Source of the DNA: a bacterium
GTDB taxonomy: Bacteria > DRYD01
Reading direction: 5' to 3'
Length of the DNA: 64,000 nt
NCBI GenBank assembly: GCA_030549815.1
Contig: JAUQQQ010000004.1
Coordinates: forward strand, 20,038 to 84,037
Shown: one piece after another, positions 45,679 through 54,729 of the stretch
How positions within the stretch are numbered: the stretch's first letter is position 1
Layout of the letters: every line of letters starts with the position of its first letter
Program-made: the position numbers and the translations under genes
Notes under the pieces: generated by a model
What the model saw: the letters and a program-made list of their open reading frames with translations, nothing else
Database searches by the model: none
What the model was told of the DNA's origin: nothing

Positions 45679-46992
45679 TTATATAAATAGTTTATTTAAT
45701 CTATTTAGTGCTTCCCTTTTATAGAAAGAATCTAAAACCAAAGTTATGCTATAATCACTGCTTCCATAAGATAGCATCCTAATAGGTATTCCATCAAGTA
45801 AATCAAGGACCCTTTTTAAATATCCAGGTTTGTTCTTAGGAATGTAACCAACACATGCAATAACAGAATTGTTTTTTATAACTTCAACACTTGCAAAACT
45901 TGATAGTTCTTGGACAATATCATCCAGTTTTGTATCATCATCTATTGTTAAAGATACCGAAACCTCAGAAGTAGTAATAACATCGACAGGCACTTTATAC
46001 TGTTCAAAAACTTCGAAAATTTTCCTTAAGAAACCATAAGCCATAAGCATCCTGTAACTTTTTATTTGAACGATCGTTATATTATCCTTAGCAGCAACTG
46101 CTTTAAATCCTTCAGATAGAATTAAATTTGTTATAACCGTGCCTGCTGAATATGGGTTGAATGTGTTTTTCAGTATAACTGGTATAGATTTTTTCTGAGC
46201 TGGTAAGACAGTTGACGGATGAAGAACCTTAGCACCAAAATATGCTAATTCAGCAGCTTCTTCAAATGTTATGTAATTGACGGTATAAGTTTCTTGCACA
46301 AATCGAGGATCATTGTTATATATACCACTAACATCGGACCATATTTGTATTTCTTTAGCATTCAAAACTGCTCCTATTATTGAAGCTGTATAGTCACTGC
46401 CTCCTCTACCCAAATTATCTATTTGACCGTTTTCGTCTCTACATATGTACCCTTGAGTAATGTACAAATTACCAGGTTTAAAAAGTTGAGAGCACATAGA
46501 GGAGATATATTCGTAATCGGGTTCTCTTTCTTGGTTTATTTTCATAAAATCCAACGCACTAACCAAAATATTATCTATTCCTTCCTGAAGAAGGTAATTA
46601 TGAAAAATAAAAGAAGTAATGATCTCTCCCTGGGCAACTATTATTTTTTCTTCTCTTTTGGTTATATTATTACTCTCATTCTTTACATTAACAATTGTAT
46701 TTATTATTTGATTCAAAAAATCAATAGAAACTTTTTTAAAATTACCTTCTAATAACTCTTCTATAATTTCGGAAAATTTATCTTTAAAGGTTTTTATTTC
46801 ATTTTCAATACCTTTGTTGTTTTTAAGATTTTCGGAGATTTGAAAAAGCAAGTTAGTTATTCCAAAAACAGCAGATAAGACAACGATAAGTTCATTTCCA
46901 TTTGATTTTATTTCATTAACTATAATATCCTTAACTTTTTTCATATTAGTGGAATTAGCAACACTGCTTCCACCAAATTTGAATACTTTCAT
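45679..46992 (-). CDS. lysC: Aspartate kinase
   Basis: LysC phosphorylates aspartate at the head of the lysine, threonine and methionine pathways. The 437-residue protein has VFKFGGSSVANS at the start, GRGGSDYTASIIGAVLNA, EIQIWSDVSGIYNNDPR, and FEEAAELAYFGAKVLHPSTVLPA, then two C-terminal ACT-like domains that give allosteric control by end products (TSEVSVSLTIDD and a later GVxG-like segment). Its ATG overlaps the stop of the Ser/Thr kinase gene (ATGA), so the two are translationally coupled. Confidence 0.95.
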   Translation of the reverse strand: MKVFKFGGSSVANSTNMKKVKDIIVNEIKSNGNELIVVLSAVFGITNLLFQISENLKNNKGIENEIKTFKDKFSEIIEELLEGNFKKVSIDFLNQIINTIVNVKNESNNITKREEKIIVAQGEIITSFIFHNYLLQEGIDNILVSALDFMKINQEREPDYEYISSMCSQLFKPGNLYITQGYICRDENGQIDNLGRGGSDYTASIIGAVLNAKEIQIWSDVSGIYNNDPRFVQETYTVNYITFEEAAELAYFGAKVLHPSTVLPAQKKSIPVILKNTFNPYSAGTVITNLILSEGFKAVAAKDNITIVQIKSYRMLMAYGFLRKIFEVFEQYKVPVDVITTSEVSVSLTIDDDTKLDDIVQELSSFASVEVIKNNSVIACVGYIPKNKPGYLKRVLDLLDGIPIRMLSYGSSDYSITLVLDSFYKREALNRLNKLFI

Positions 46993-48122
46993 ACCAGTCC
47001 CCCTATTTCCATGGCTTTTAAAATAACATTTGCTTCCAATCTATCGATTTCTTGTTCCTCCACTAACACAGATTTTCCCAAAAGTGGCACAAGATAAACC
47101 ATCAACTTCTTTCCTTCAAAGAAAAGGAAAACAGAAAAATCGACAGTATCTACCACTTTTATAATCATCATATCAATCGCCCTCTGTATTTCATTACCTA
47201 TAAATTTTTTACCAAAATAGTCTTTAAACAAATTTTCTACTTTATCAAAAAAAGATTCTACTTTACTTATGTAATCGTAAAAATCAACAATATAAGAGTT
47301 ATCTATTTTAAAGTTATAGTTAGCAAGTTTAGATATTATTTCTTGTGTATTTTGAAATCTTTTAGGTGGATTATAGTCTATTTCGACACATTTTCTCAAA
47401 ATATCTAAGAACAGTGGAGATACTTTATCTTTTGATTTATTTACTGCCATTTCAACATACTTTTGGTGAGATAATATATCAAAACCGTTTTTATGATTTT
47501 CAGGTTTAATTCCAGATATCAATTCCAAAAAAGTCATTCCTAAAGAAAATATATCGTTAAATGGTTGGGGAGAAAGTTTTTGATATTGTTCAGGAGGTGA
47601 ATAACCAGGACTTACAAAAACTACCTGACTACTCAACAAATTAGATATACCAAAATCAATTACCTTTATCATATCAGTTTCATAATCTATCAGAATGTTA
47701 GATGGTTTTATATCTCTGTGAATTATAGATTTAGAATGAAGGTAATCTATAGCATTCAAGGACATAATAAAGTATTTATATATCTTTTCTTCATTGACAT
47801 CGTTTTTTTTAAAAAAATCCCTAATATCTGTTCCTTCAATAAATTCCATAACATAAAAAAAATTATTGTTGTAATAAAAACTATCGTAGAATTTAGCAAT
47901 ATTCGGATGTTTTAGAAATTTTAAGATTGATATTTCAGAGATAAAACTTTCTATAAAAACATTTCTGTATTGTTCTACCTTTAGTTGTTTAAGGGCAAAA
48001 AATTTGGGTATTTTCAAGTGCTTAACCTTATAAACATTACCCATGCCCCCAGAATTAAGAAGTTCCACAACTTCATAAGTATTGAAAATTATTTCTCCTT
48101 CTTTGAAAATCTTTTCTTTCAT
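46989..48122 (-). CDS. Serine/threonine protein kinase with extra C-terminal domain
   Basis: The 377-residue protein has an intact Hanks-type kinase domain: glycine loop NSGGMGNVYKV (about 23-33), Lys in FALKQLK, IIHRDIKPSNILID, VIDFGISNL, and SPPEQY in place of APE. There is no transmembrane segment; after the kinase domain (from about residue 265) comes an unrecognised domain of about 110 residues. It is cytoplasmic. It heads the operon with lysC and lysA, with which it overlaps by four bases, and it diverges from kdd over a 99-base gap. Confidence 0.92.
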   Translation of the reverse strand: MKEKIFKEGEIIFNTYEVVELLNSGGMGNVYKVKHLKIPKFFALKQLKVEQYRNVFIESFISEISILKFLKHPNIAKFYDSFYYNNNFFYVMEFIEGTDIRDFFKKNDVNEEKIYKYFIMSLNAIDYLHSKSIIHRDIKPSNILIDYETDMIKVIDFGISNLLSSQVVFVSPGYSPPEQYQKLSPQPFNDIFSLGMTFLELISGIKPENHKNGFDILSHQKYVEMAVNKSKDKVSPLFLDILRKCVEIDYNPPKRFQNTQEIISKLANYNFKIDNSYIVDFYDYISKVESFFDKVENLFKDYFGKKFIGNEIQRAIDMMIIKVVDTVDFSVFLFFEGKKLMVYLVPLLGKSVLVEEQEIDRLEANVILKAMEIGGLV

Positions 48123-48221
48123 AATTCCCTTTTATTAAGTATTCTTCGATTTATTACACATTACCTTCAAAGGATTTTCTTGAATTTCCTTAAAAGTTAT
48201 TAATATAAGGAGGGTAAAAGG

Positions 48222-49262
48222 ATGGAAAAAACGTTTGAATTTTTAGGGATACACCGCTCAAAAGAACCTAAATTTGTTTTGCCTCAAGCTGCAAAAACAG
48301 TTGATAATTCTCTACCAATAAAAGATTCTGAAATACTCTTTGAAGTTGATGCTCTAAACATCGACTCAGCAAGTTTTAATAATCTAAAACAATTATCAAA
48401 CAATCAAAAAGAAGAAATAAAAAAACTGATATTGGAAATCGTAAAAGAGAGAGGAAAAATGCACAATCCCTATACAAACTCGGGAGGAGTTTTCAAGGGA
48501 AAAATAAAAGAAATTGGAAAATATTTTAATGAATATCACAACAACAAATACAAAGTAGGTTCCAAAGTAGTTTCACTAACTTCCCTTTCTTTCACTCCTT
48601 TGCATGTTGAAAAAATTGAAGACATTGATATAAACAGTAATACGGTATTTATCAAAGGGTATGCTATATTGTTTTTGTACAGTCCATTTGCAGTTATCGA
48701 TGAATTTGAATTTGAAGAAGATGTTATAATGAAGGTTTTAGATGTTTGTGGAGCTCCTGCACAAGTTGCAAAATACTCTAAAATATCAGATTATGTAGTC
48801 ATTTTAGGAGCAGGTAAATCGGCAATACTTTCTGCACATGAAGCTTACAAACGAGTCAAACCTACAGGTAAAGTGTTCATAATTTCAAAATACGAAGAAG
48901 AATTAGAATGGTTTAGGAAAGGTCAAATATGTGATTACACAATACAAGCGGACGCTACAGATCCGATTGAAGTATATTCAAAATACATAAAAGTTAGTGA
49001 TAGATTAGCAGATTTAGTAGTAAATTGCACAAATGTAGAGAATACAGAAACATCAGCAATATTGCTAACAAAAGAAGGAGGAATTTGCTACTTTTTCTCA
49101 ATGGCAACATCATTCCAAAAAGCAGCCCTGCAAGCAGAAGGATTAGCTAAAAATATAGAACTAATCATAGGAAATGGATACTATCCAGAACACTACCGAA
49201 TAGCAATCAACTGCCTAAAAGAAAATAATGTTATCTATGATTTCTTTAAACATAAAAAATAA
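48222..49262 (+). CDS. kdd: L-erythro-3,5-diaminohexanoate dehydrogenase
   Basis: Kdd oxidatively deaminates 3,5-diaminohexanoate to 3-keto-5-aminohexanoate in lysine fermentation, giving the substrate of Kce. The 346-residue protein matches the family along its length: a start with GIHRSKEPKFVLPQAAK, ALNIDSASF, the VKERGKMHNPYTNSGGV stretch, VVSLTSLSFTPLHVE, DVCGAPAQVAKYSK, the dinucleotide motif VILGAGKSAILSAHEA, YFFSMATSFQKAALQAEG and GNGYYPEHY. A GGAGG site precedes the ATG. In classical organisms it lies with kamA and kamDE, but here the other kam genes are not in the window and kce is 33 kb away. Confidence 0.93.
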   Translation: MEKTFEFLGIHRSKEPKFVLPQAAKTVDNSLPIKDSEILFEVDALNIDSASFNNLKQLSNNQKEEIKKLILEIVKERGKMHNPYTNSGGVFKGKIKEIGKYFNEYHNNKYKVGSKVVSLTSLSFTPLHVEKIEDIDINSNTVFIKGYAILFLYSPFAVIDEFEFEEDVIMKVLDVCGAPAQVAKYSKISDYVVILGAGKSAILSAHEAYKRVKPTGKVFIISKYEEELEWFRKGQICDYTIQADATDPIEVYSKYIKVSDRLADLVVNCTNVENTETSAILLTKEGGICYFFSMATSFQKAALQAEGLAKNIELIIGNGYYPEHYRIAINCLKENNVIYDFFKHKK

Positions 49263-49515
49263 TTCAAAATTTTTAACCCAAAAGAAATCTCCATCATTTG
49301 ATAGAAATGAATGAATAAGTTTTAAGTATTTGTTTAGCCATAAATACACTGGCATAATTTGGGAAAGTAAAATATGCAGAGGCTAACATTGTTAAAATAG
49401 TATTAAAGAGGGTAAAATAAAAAACTGTTGAAGTATATGAGTGGGTGTTTATCAAATAAATCTCGAATAAAGTGGTTTAAAATAAAATTTAAAATAAAAG
49501 GGTTTAACCTTTAAG

Positions 49516-49959
49516 ATGTCTGTAGAAAAGGAAAAGCCTTTCTTAGAGTTATCTAAAATCAAAGATATAACTTCAGAAATACTCGATGTAGTTTTCGTCA
49601 AAAATTACGGAATAAAGAGAGAATACAAAGTAGAAACAGATATATTTTTTATTAATGAAAACGGAAAAGAGTATTTTATATTAATTATATCATTGCCAGG
49701 AGCTAATAAGAACTCAATAGACATTTCCATCGAAGAAGACACGGTAATAATCAATGCAAAAAGAGAATTGTTCTTTCCTGCAGATATAATCAATATAACA
49801 GAAGATACATTAAAATTTATATTAGAAAACTCAATTTCAATAGAAAACTATTATGGGAACATTTATAGAAAGATAAGATTACCTAAAAAAGTAAAGAAAA
49901 AAGAAGAAAAAGCTCTGTATTTAAAAGGATTACTTTTTGTAAAACTTGAATGCGAATAA
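49516..49959 (+). CDS. Hsp20/alpha-crystallin family small heat-shock protein
   Basis: The 147-residue protein fits a divergent small heat-shock protein: an alpha-crystallin-like core with [19 protein letters not shown] and INAKRELFF, then a [15 protein letters not shown] stretch and the closing LKGLLFVKL. Such proteins hold unfolded proteins in solution without ATP. The N-terminal arm is short. No ribosome site is obvious before the ATG at 49516. It overlaps yidD by 10 bases. Confidence 0.82.
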   Translation: MSVEKEKPFLELSKIKDITSEILDVVFVKNYGIKREYKVETDIFFINENGKEYFILIISLPGANKNSIDISIEEDTVIINAKRELFFPADIINITEDTLKFILENSISIENYYGNIYRKIRLPKKVKKKEEKALYLKGLLFVKLECE

Positions 49960-50159
49960 AAGAATTAATAATTAAAATTATTAATTTATACAAAAAATAC
50001 AAATTTAGGAGCTATCCTGTTTGCAGATTTTATCCCTCGTGTTCAGACTATGCATTAATGAGTATAGAAAAATACGGAGTTATAAAAGGGTTATTTAAGT
50101 CAATATGGAGAATACTCAGATGCAATCCATTTAGTAAAGGGGGTATAGATTTACCTTAA
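49950..50159 (+). CDS. yidD: Membrane protein insertion efficiency factor YidD
   Basis: The 69-residue protein is a clear Yid[23 protein letters not shown] and [19 protein letters not shown] [20 protein letters not shown]. Both Cys motifs are intact. YidD helps YidC insert inner-membrane proteins. It is normally next to rnpA and yidC, but here rnpA is 12 kb upstream and no yidC is in the window. Its start overlaps the hsp20 gene by 10 bases. Confidence 0.95.
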   Translation: MRIKELIIKIINLYKKYKFRSYPVCRFYPSCSDYALMSIEKYGVIKGLFKSIWRILRCNPFSKGGIDLP

Positions 50160-50173
50160 CAGGGGGGAGTTAA

Positions 50174-51094
50174 TTGAACAAAATAAGATGTCTAAATTGT
50201 GGAACTGAAAACCAAGAATATTATAACTACTGTTACAATTGTGCTTACCCACTAAAAGAACATATAAAAAACAAAGAGATAACCAAACTTTTAGGAATAG
50301 CGTTAGGTTATGAAATGGTTAATATTCTCGATAAAGTAATAGAAATTTATGAACGAATACTAAAGGAAAAGCCACATTATGCTGATGTAAGATACAGGCT
50401 CGCATTAGTTTATGAAGTGCAAGGACAGTATGATAAAGCTATAAAACATCTTCAAGAAGCACTTAACATCAACCCCGATTACATACAAGCAAGAAATAAA
50501 TTAGCGGATATATTTATAATTCTTGGAAAATATCAGGAAGCATTAATAGAATACAAGACATTGTTATCAACAAAAGTAAAGTATAGTTTTGCGGATGTTT
50601 ATAATAATATCGGAGTTATTTACGAAAAGATGGGTAATTTAAAACAAGCAAAATCTTATTATACAAAAGCTATCTCGATTAATCCCCGTTTTGCTAAACC
50701 ATATTATAACCTGGGTAATATAATGTTTAGTAAGGGTAATTATGATGCAGCAATTGCAAACTACAAAAAGGCAATAGCTTTAAAGCTTAATATACCAGAA
50801 GTATATAATAATTTAGCATTAGCGTTATACAAGCAAGGTAACATAAAAGAAGCAGAAGAAAACTTTAAAAAATCTACTTTATTGGATCCCCTTTTTTTTG
50901 ACGCACATTACAACTTAGCTCTTTTCTACATACAAAATAATCAACTTGAAAAAGCACAAGAATTAATAAACAAAATAAAAGGAAATTTTCCCTACAACTA
51001 CGATATTAACTACTTAGAAAAAAGCATAGAAAAAAGATATAAGGAAAGGTCCAAAAAAGAGCAAATTAATAATATAGAGAGCAACATAGAATGA
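50174..51094 (+). CDS. Zinc-ribbon and TPR repeat protein
   Basis: The 306-residue protein starts with a zinc ribbon (CLNCGTENQEYYNYCYNCAYPL, split in two CxxC knuckles) and continues with at least five tetratricopeptide repeats over about residues 35-275, for example ADVRYRLALVYEVQGQYDKAI and FADVYNNIGVIYEKMGNL. TPRs are protein-binding scaffolds. The start is TTG behind GGGGGGAG. It overlaps the next gene by four bases. It belongs to a group with a second TPR-like protein and a J-domain protein, suggesting a shared chaperone or assembly role. Confidence 0.85.
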   Translation: MNKIRCLNCGTENQEYYNYCYNCAYPLKEHIKNKEITKLLGIALGYEMVNILDKVIEIYERILKEKPHYADVRYRLALVYEVQGQYDKAIKHLQEALNINPDYIQARNKLADIFIILGKYQEALIEYKTLLSTKVKYSFADVYNNIGVIYEKMGNLKQAKSYYTKAISINPRFAKPYYNLGNIMFSKGNYDAAIANYKKAIALKLNIPEVYNNLALALYKQGNIKEAEENFKKSTLLDPLFFDAHYNLALFYIQNNQLEKAQELINKIKGNFPYNYDINYLEKSIEKRYKERSKKEQINNIESNIE

Positions 51095-51678
51095 GAAGAA
51101 ATTTTGAAAAATTACAATCAAAAATAGAATACTACAAAAAGATAATAGACAAAGATCCTTTCATTTTTTTAAACATAATACCTTTAGAATTTCTTTACTC
51201 AAAAATAGATAATTTATCTGACGATAAATATAGTAATTTTATAAAAAATCATGGTAAAGAATATCTTAAAAACATAATCGATTCTTTTTGTGACATGCCT
51301 TTAGTATATTCAGAAATTTTGAAAGAAGCAAAAGAAAAAGAAGAAGAATTAAACAGAAACAGGGGTTTTAAAATCTCAGATGCCAAAGTTGAAATTTCCC
51401 TTAACATCCTTGCAAAAGGAATATTTGATAAAGAAGGACAACATAAACTAAAAGCAGCATACAACTACAAAATAGGTCTTTCCTTTTACAAAGAAAAAAA
51501 TTACAACGAAGCAAGAAAAGCATTCGAAGAAGCATGGAATTATGATCAAAATAATCCCGAAATAATCAATAACCTTTTTATTACGAACTACTTATTAGGC
51601 AATTTTAATAAGCTCTCTGAAATACTAAAAATAATGGCTATTTTAGGGTTTAAAGAAATCGAATTCTTCACAAAATAG
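51091..51678 (+). CDS. TPR-like helical protein of unknown function
   Basis: The 195-residue protein is charged and helical, and residues about 125-165 form one clear TPR unit (YNYKIGLSFYKEKNYNEARKAFEEAW, split). The rest is not recognised. It overlaps the zinc-ribbon/TPR gene by four bases and precedes the J-domain gene by 20 bases, so it is very likely cotranscribed with both. Confidence 0.72.
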   Translation: MRRNFEKLQSKIEYYKKIIDKDPFIFLNIIPLEFLYSKIDNLSDDKYSNFIKNHGKEYLKNIIDSFCDMPLVYSEILKEAKEKEEELNRNRGFKISDAKVEISLNILAKGIFDKEGQHKLKAAYNYKIGLSFYKEKNYNEARKAFEEAWNYDQNNPEIINNLFITNYLLGNFNKLSEILKIMAILGFKEIEFFTK

Positions 51679-51698
51679 AAAGGAAAGGTGGAATAGTT

Positions 51699-52310
51699 AT
51701 GAAACTTCCTCAAAAAGATTATTATAAACTGCTTGAGGTAAGTCCTTTAGCCTCATCCGAAGAAATTCAACAAGCTTTCAGGAAATTAGCAAGAAAATAC
51801 CATCCTGATACCACTCAAAATCCCGTAGAAAAAAAGAGATTACAAGAAATATACCAACAATTAGTAGATGCACATCAATTCCTAAGAGATGAAGAAAAAA
51901 GAAAAGAATACGACAATAACGTAATATTTAAATTCAGGACAATTAGTAAAAGTCAAGTAAAAACAAAAATACAAGTAATAGGAAAAGAAGAACCTTGGTG
52001 GAAAAAACTACTATCTTTCGGTAAAAAAGAAAAAGAAAAAGAAGATCCAATTAAGAAAGCAGAACAGTTGTTTTTCTTAGGAATGAGTATGACAGCAAGA
52101 CCAGATCCAAAAATGATACAAAGTGCAGTATCATATTTTGAGCAAGCATATAAAACTAATCCCCAGTTATTGGAAGCGCTCTTTAACACAGCTTTAGGAT
52201 ACTATAAACTGGGGGAATTCGAAAAAGCCAAAAATTTATTAAAAGAGTATTTGAACAAAAGACCGTCAGATCAAGCAGCTGAAATACTATATAGATTAAT
52301 AAACTGGTAA
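51699..52310 (+). CDS. J-domain protein with C-terminal TPR
   Basis: The 203-residue protein has an N-terminal J domain (DYYKLLEVSPLASSEEI, FRKLARKYHPDTT with the essential HPD, and a DAHQFLRDEEKRKEYD helix), which activates DnaK. A charged linker follows and then TPR-like repeats over residues 125-200. It lacks the Gly/Phe and zinc-finger parts of DnaJ, so it is a specialised co-chaperone. The miaA GTG starts directly after its stop codon. The ribosome site is GGAAAGGTGG. Confidence 0.9.
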   Translation: MKLPQKDYYKLLEVSPLASSEEIQQAFRKLARKYHPDTTQNPVEKKRLQEIYQQLVDAHQFLRDEEKRKEYDNNVIFKFRTISKSQVKTKIQVIGKEEPWWKKLLSFGKKEKEKEDPIKKAEQLFFLGMSMTARPDPKMIQSAVSYFEQAYKTNPQLLEALFNTALGYYKLGEFEKAKNLLKEYLNKRPSDQAAEILYRLINW

Positions 52311-53213
52311 GTGATAATCTTAATTACAGGTCCAACAGCAGTAGGAAAAACAAAACTATCTTTGTTATTAGCTCAAAAAATACCCCATACATTCATTGTT
52401 TCTGTAGATAGTAGACAAGTTTACAGAATGATGGATATAGGAACAGATAAAGTTTCATTGCAAGATAGAAAAAAAATACCTCACTACCTAATAGATATTC
52501 TAAATCCCAACCATGATTTTTCATTAGGATGTTTCATGGAGAAAGCAAAAAAAATCATAGATTTCGGGATACAAAAAAAAATAAACCTAATATTTGTCGG
52601 AGGAACAGTTTTATACGCTTTGGCATTAGTAAAAGGATACACCTTATTACCAACTAATACAAATATTAGAAAAAAACTTGAAAGTAAATCTACAGAAGAG
52701 TTGAAGGAATTGCTTTCTAACTTAGATAAAAAGTTTAACACCAATTTCTTAGAAAAATATAAAGATAGAAGGAGAATAATAAGGTTGTTAGAAGCTTATG
52801 AAATAACCAAAACTAATCCTGCGAATTTATGGGAAAATAACAAGAAATTTCCAATAAACAAGATATTCATCCTTACCAATAACCGGCAAATAATCTACGA
52901 AAACATAAATAAAAGAGTAGATCGGCAAATCAGAGAAGGTTTAATAGATGAAGTCAAATTTATCCTTAAAAAATTTCCCGAGGCACCAAGTTTTAAAAGC
53001 ATGAAAACCTTTGGATATTATGAAGTAATCCAATACTTACAAGGAAATATAGAATTTAATTCAATGATAGAAATGATAAAGAAAAATACGAGGCACTTTG
53101 CAAAACGACAGTTCTCATTCTTAAAAAAAATAGACGGTGAAGTTATTAATTTACAAGATTTCAATCAAAGTATAGAAAAGGCTTGTGATTACCTATGCCA
53201 AAAATTGATATAA
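52311..53213 (+). CDS. miaA: tRNA dimethylallyltransferase
   Basis: MiaA puts a dimethylallyl group on A37 of tRNAs reading UNN codons. The 300-residue protein has the P-loop ITGPTAVGKTKLSL at the start, DSRQVYRMMDIGTDK, PHYLIDI, GGTVLYALALVKGY, RRIIRLLEAYEIT, DEVKFILKKFPE-like and KKNTRHFAKRQFSFLK segments. The start is GTG with no spacing from the J-domain gene. It overlaps the next gene by 19 bases. Together with tsaD it shows A37 modification of both tRNA classes. Confidence 0.95.
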   Translation: MIILITGPTAVGKTKLSLLLAQKIPHTFIVSVDSRQVYRMMDIGTDKVSLQDRKKIPHYLIDILNPNHDFSLGCFMEKAKKIIDFGIQKKINLIFVGGTVLYALALVKGYTLLPTNTNIRKKLESKSTEELKELLSNLDKKFNTNFLEKYKDRRRIIRLLEAYEITKTNPANLWENNKKFPINKIFILTNNRQIIYENINKRVDRQIREGLIDEVKFILKKFPEAPSFKSMKTFGYYEVIQYLQGNIEFNSMIEMIKKNTRHFAKRQFSFLKKIDGEVINLQDFNQSIEKACDYLCQKLI

Positions 53214-54100
53214 TTGAAAAAGATGAATACTATGATATAGATGAAACTGAGGTTTTAATTCCAGAAAATATTTTTATATTTGATGCAGTTAAGAAAGTCA
53301 TAAAAGATAATCCTTATCTGTTTTGGATTACAGTAATCGGTGGCGTAAAATTACTGCCAGAACCATCCTTTACAAAAACTTTTTCTTTTTATATCAAATC
53401 TACCTTGCAAGAAGACAAAAATTCTAATGAAAATTATGACCCTACTTTTGAAAAACTCAGAAAATTTGGTTTAGAATTTTCTTCAATATTTGAAAATTAT
53501 AAACCATTAGAAAATTTTCTACTAAATTTAAACAATTTTGAAAATGATTATGTAATAGGATTGATATCAAAGATAAAGGATATTGATGAATATGAAATAA
53601 GAGATTTTGTTGAAAAATATACGAATAATTTTATGTCTTTACTCGAAAGCTTAGTAGTATACAGTTTTTGCAAAAACGATATAAAAAAAAGTGCGTTCGT
53701 TATATCTGATGGAAGTTTAGTAAAGTTCAAAAGATTTAGAAAATTAGATAATGTAAAAATGTTTGGTTTAATAAAAGAAGTAGAAAGGAACTATTTGTAT
53801 CAATTCGGTAATAGTTATTTATACAACTTGCCTTTTTTAAAGAGAAGTGCAGCTTTTTACTTAGTTTATGATGATATTAAATTTCTAAGCTTTTACATGA
53901 ATATTGGGAAAATCATAAGGTTGGAAGTATTAGATGGAAAAATAGAAGAATTATTATTGATTGCTAAAATATTGAAATCCATTTCACATGTGCCGCATCT
54001 TTATTATAGAATGCCACAAAATAATCTAATACTTACAAAATTAGAAAGAAATTTAAAAAATTATATAATGAATGATGTTCTGTTTGATAGATTTATATGA
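53195..54100 (+). CDS. Divergent NurA-like nuclease domain protein
   Basis: The C-terminal part matches the pattern of bacterial NurA nucleases: VISDGSLVKFKRF (metal Asp) near residue 170, FGLIKEVERNYL, NLPFLKRSAAFYLVYDD, a KIIRLEVLDG strand, and a final PQNNLILTKLERNLKNYI. NurA cuts DNA ends with the HerA helicase, but no HerA is visible in this window. The N-terminal third is unfamiliar and the first catalytic Asp cannot be pinned down. It overlaps miaA by 19 bases and the methyltransferase gene by four. The assignment is by motif order only. Confidence 0.5.
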   Translation: MPKIDIIEKDEYYDIDETEVLIPENIFIFDAVKKVIKDNPYLFWITVIGGVKLLPEPSFTKTFSFYIKSTLQEDKNSNENYDPTFEKLRKFGLEFSSIFENYKPLENFLLNLNNFENDYVIGLISKIKDIDEYEIRDFVEKYTNNFMSLLESLVVYSFCKNDIKKSAFVISDGSLVKFKRFRKLDNVKMFGLIKEVERNYLYQFGNSYLYNLPFLKRSAAFYLVYDDIKFLSFYMNIGKIIRLEVLDGKIEELLLIAKILKSISHVPHLYYRMPQNNLILTKLERNLKNYIMNDVLFDRFI

Positions 54101-54729
54101 CTTTGGAAGAATTAATAAAAGAGTTAGCAAAATATAAAGTTAGTTCTAAGACATTGGAGGCAATGAAAATAATAAAAAGAGAGTACTTTGTTGAAGACAA
54201 GAAAAAAGCATATTTAAATGAAGCTTTACCATTTTACAGCCAAACGACATCTCAACCATTGGTAATTGCAAATGTGATAGATAATTTGGAACTTAACAAA
54301 GAGGACGTGGTGATAGAAGCTGGGACAGGATCGGGATTCCAAACATGCTTACTTGCCTTCTTTTCAAAAAAAGTATTCTCATTTGAAATAGATGAAATAA
54401 TATTTAATGCAGCACAGAAAAATATCCAAAATTTTATGGAAATAAACAAAGATCTTGATCTCAAAATAGAATTAATAAAAGGCAATATATTTAAATCTGA
54501 AAAATTAATAAATCAAATAATAGAAACAGAAGGTAAGATTGACAAAGTTGTATTTAGCTTCGCTATAAAGAAAATACCTGATATTTTTGTCAAAAATGCC
54601 AAAATAATTATTGCTCCAATAGAAGAAAATAATAATTACCAAAAATTAAAAAAAATAGTAATAAAAGACGGAAAGATATTTGAAAAAGACTTAGGCTTAG
54701 TTTCTTTTGTAAAACAAAGAGAAGAATGA
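54097..54729 (+). CDS. PCMT-like methyltransferase (protein-L-isoaspartate O-methyltransferase family)
   Basis: The 210-residue protein has the PCMT arrangement: YLNEALPFYSQTTSQPLVIANVID before the SAM site, as in the conserved SQP region of L-isoaspartyl methyltransferases, and SAM motif I VVIEAGTGSGFQTCLLA. PCMT repairs damaged Asp/Asn residues. The C-terminal part is shorter and more divergent than in PcmA, so a related function is possible. It overlaps both neighbours by four bases. Confidence 0.78.
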   Translation: MTLEELIKELAKYKVSSKTLEAMKIIKREYFVEDKKKAYLNEALPFYSQTTSQPLVIANVIDNLELNKEDVVIEAGTGSGFQTCLLAFFSKKVFSFEIDEIIFNAAQKNIQNFMEINKDLDLKIELIKGNIFKSEKLINQIIETEGKIDKVVFSFAIKKIPDIFVKNAKIIIAPIEENNNYQKLKKIVIKDGKIFEKDLGLVSFVKQREE

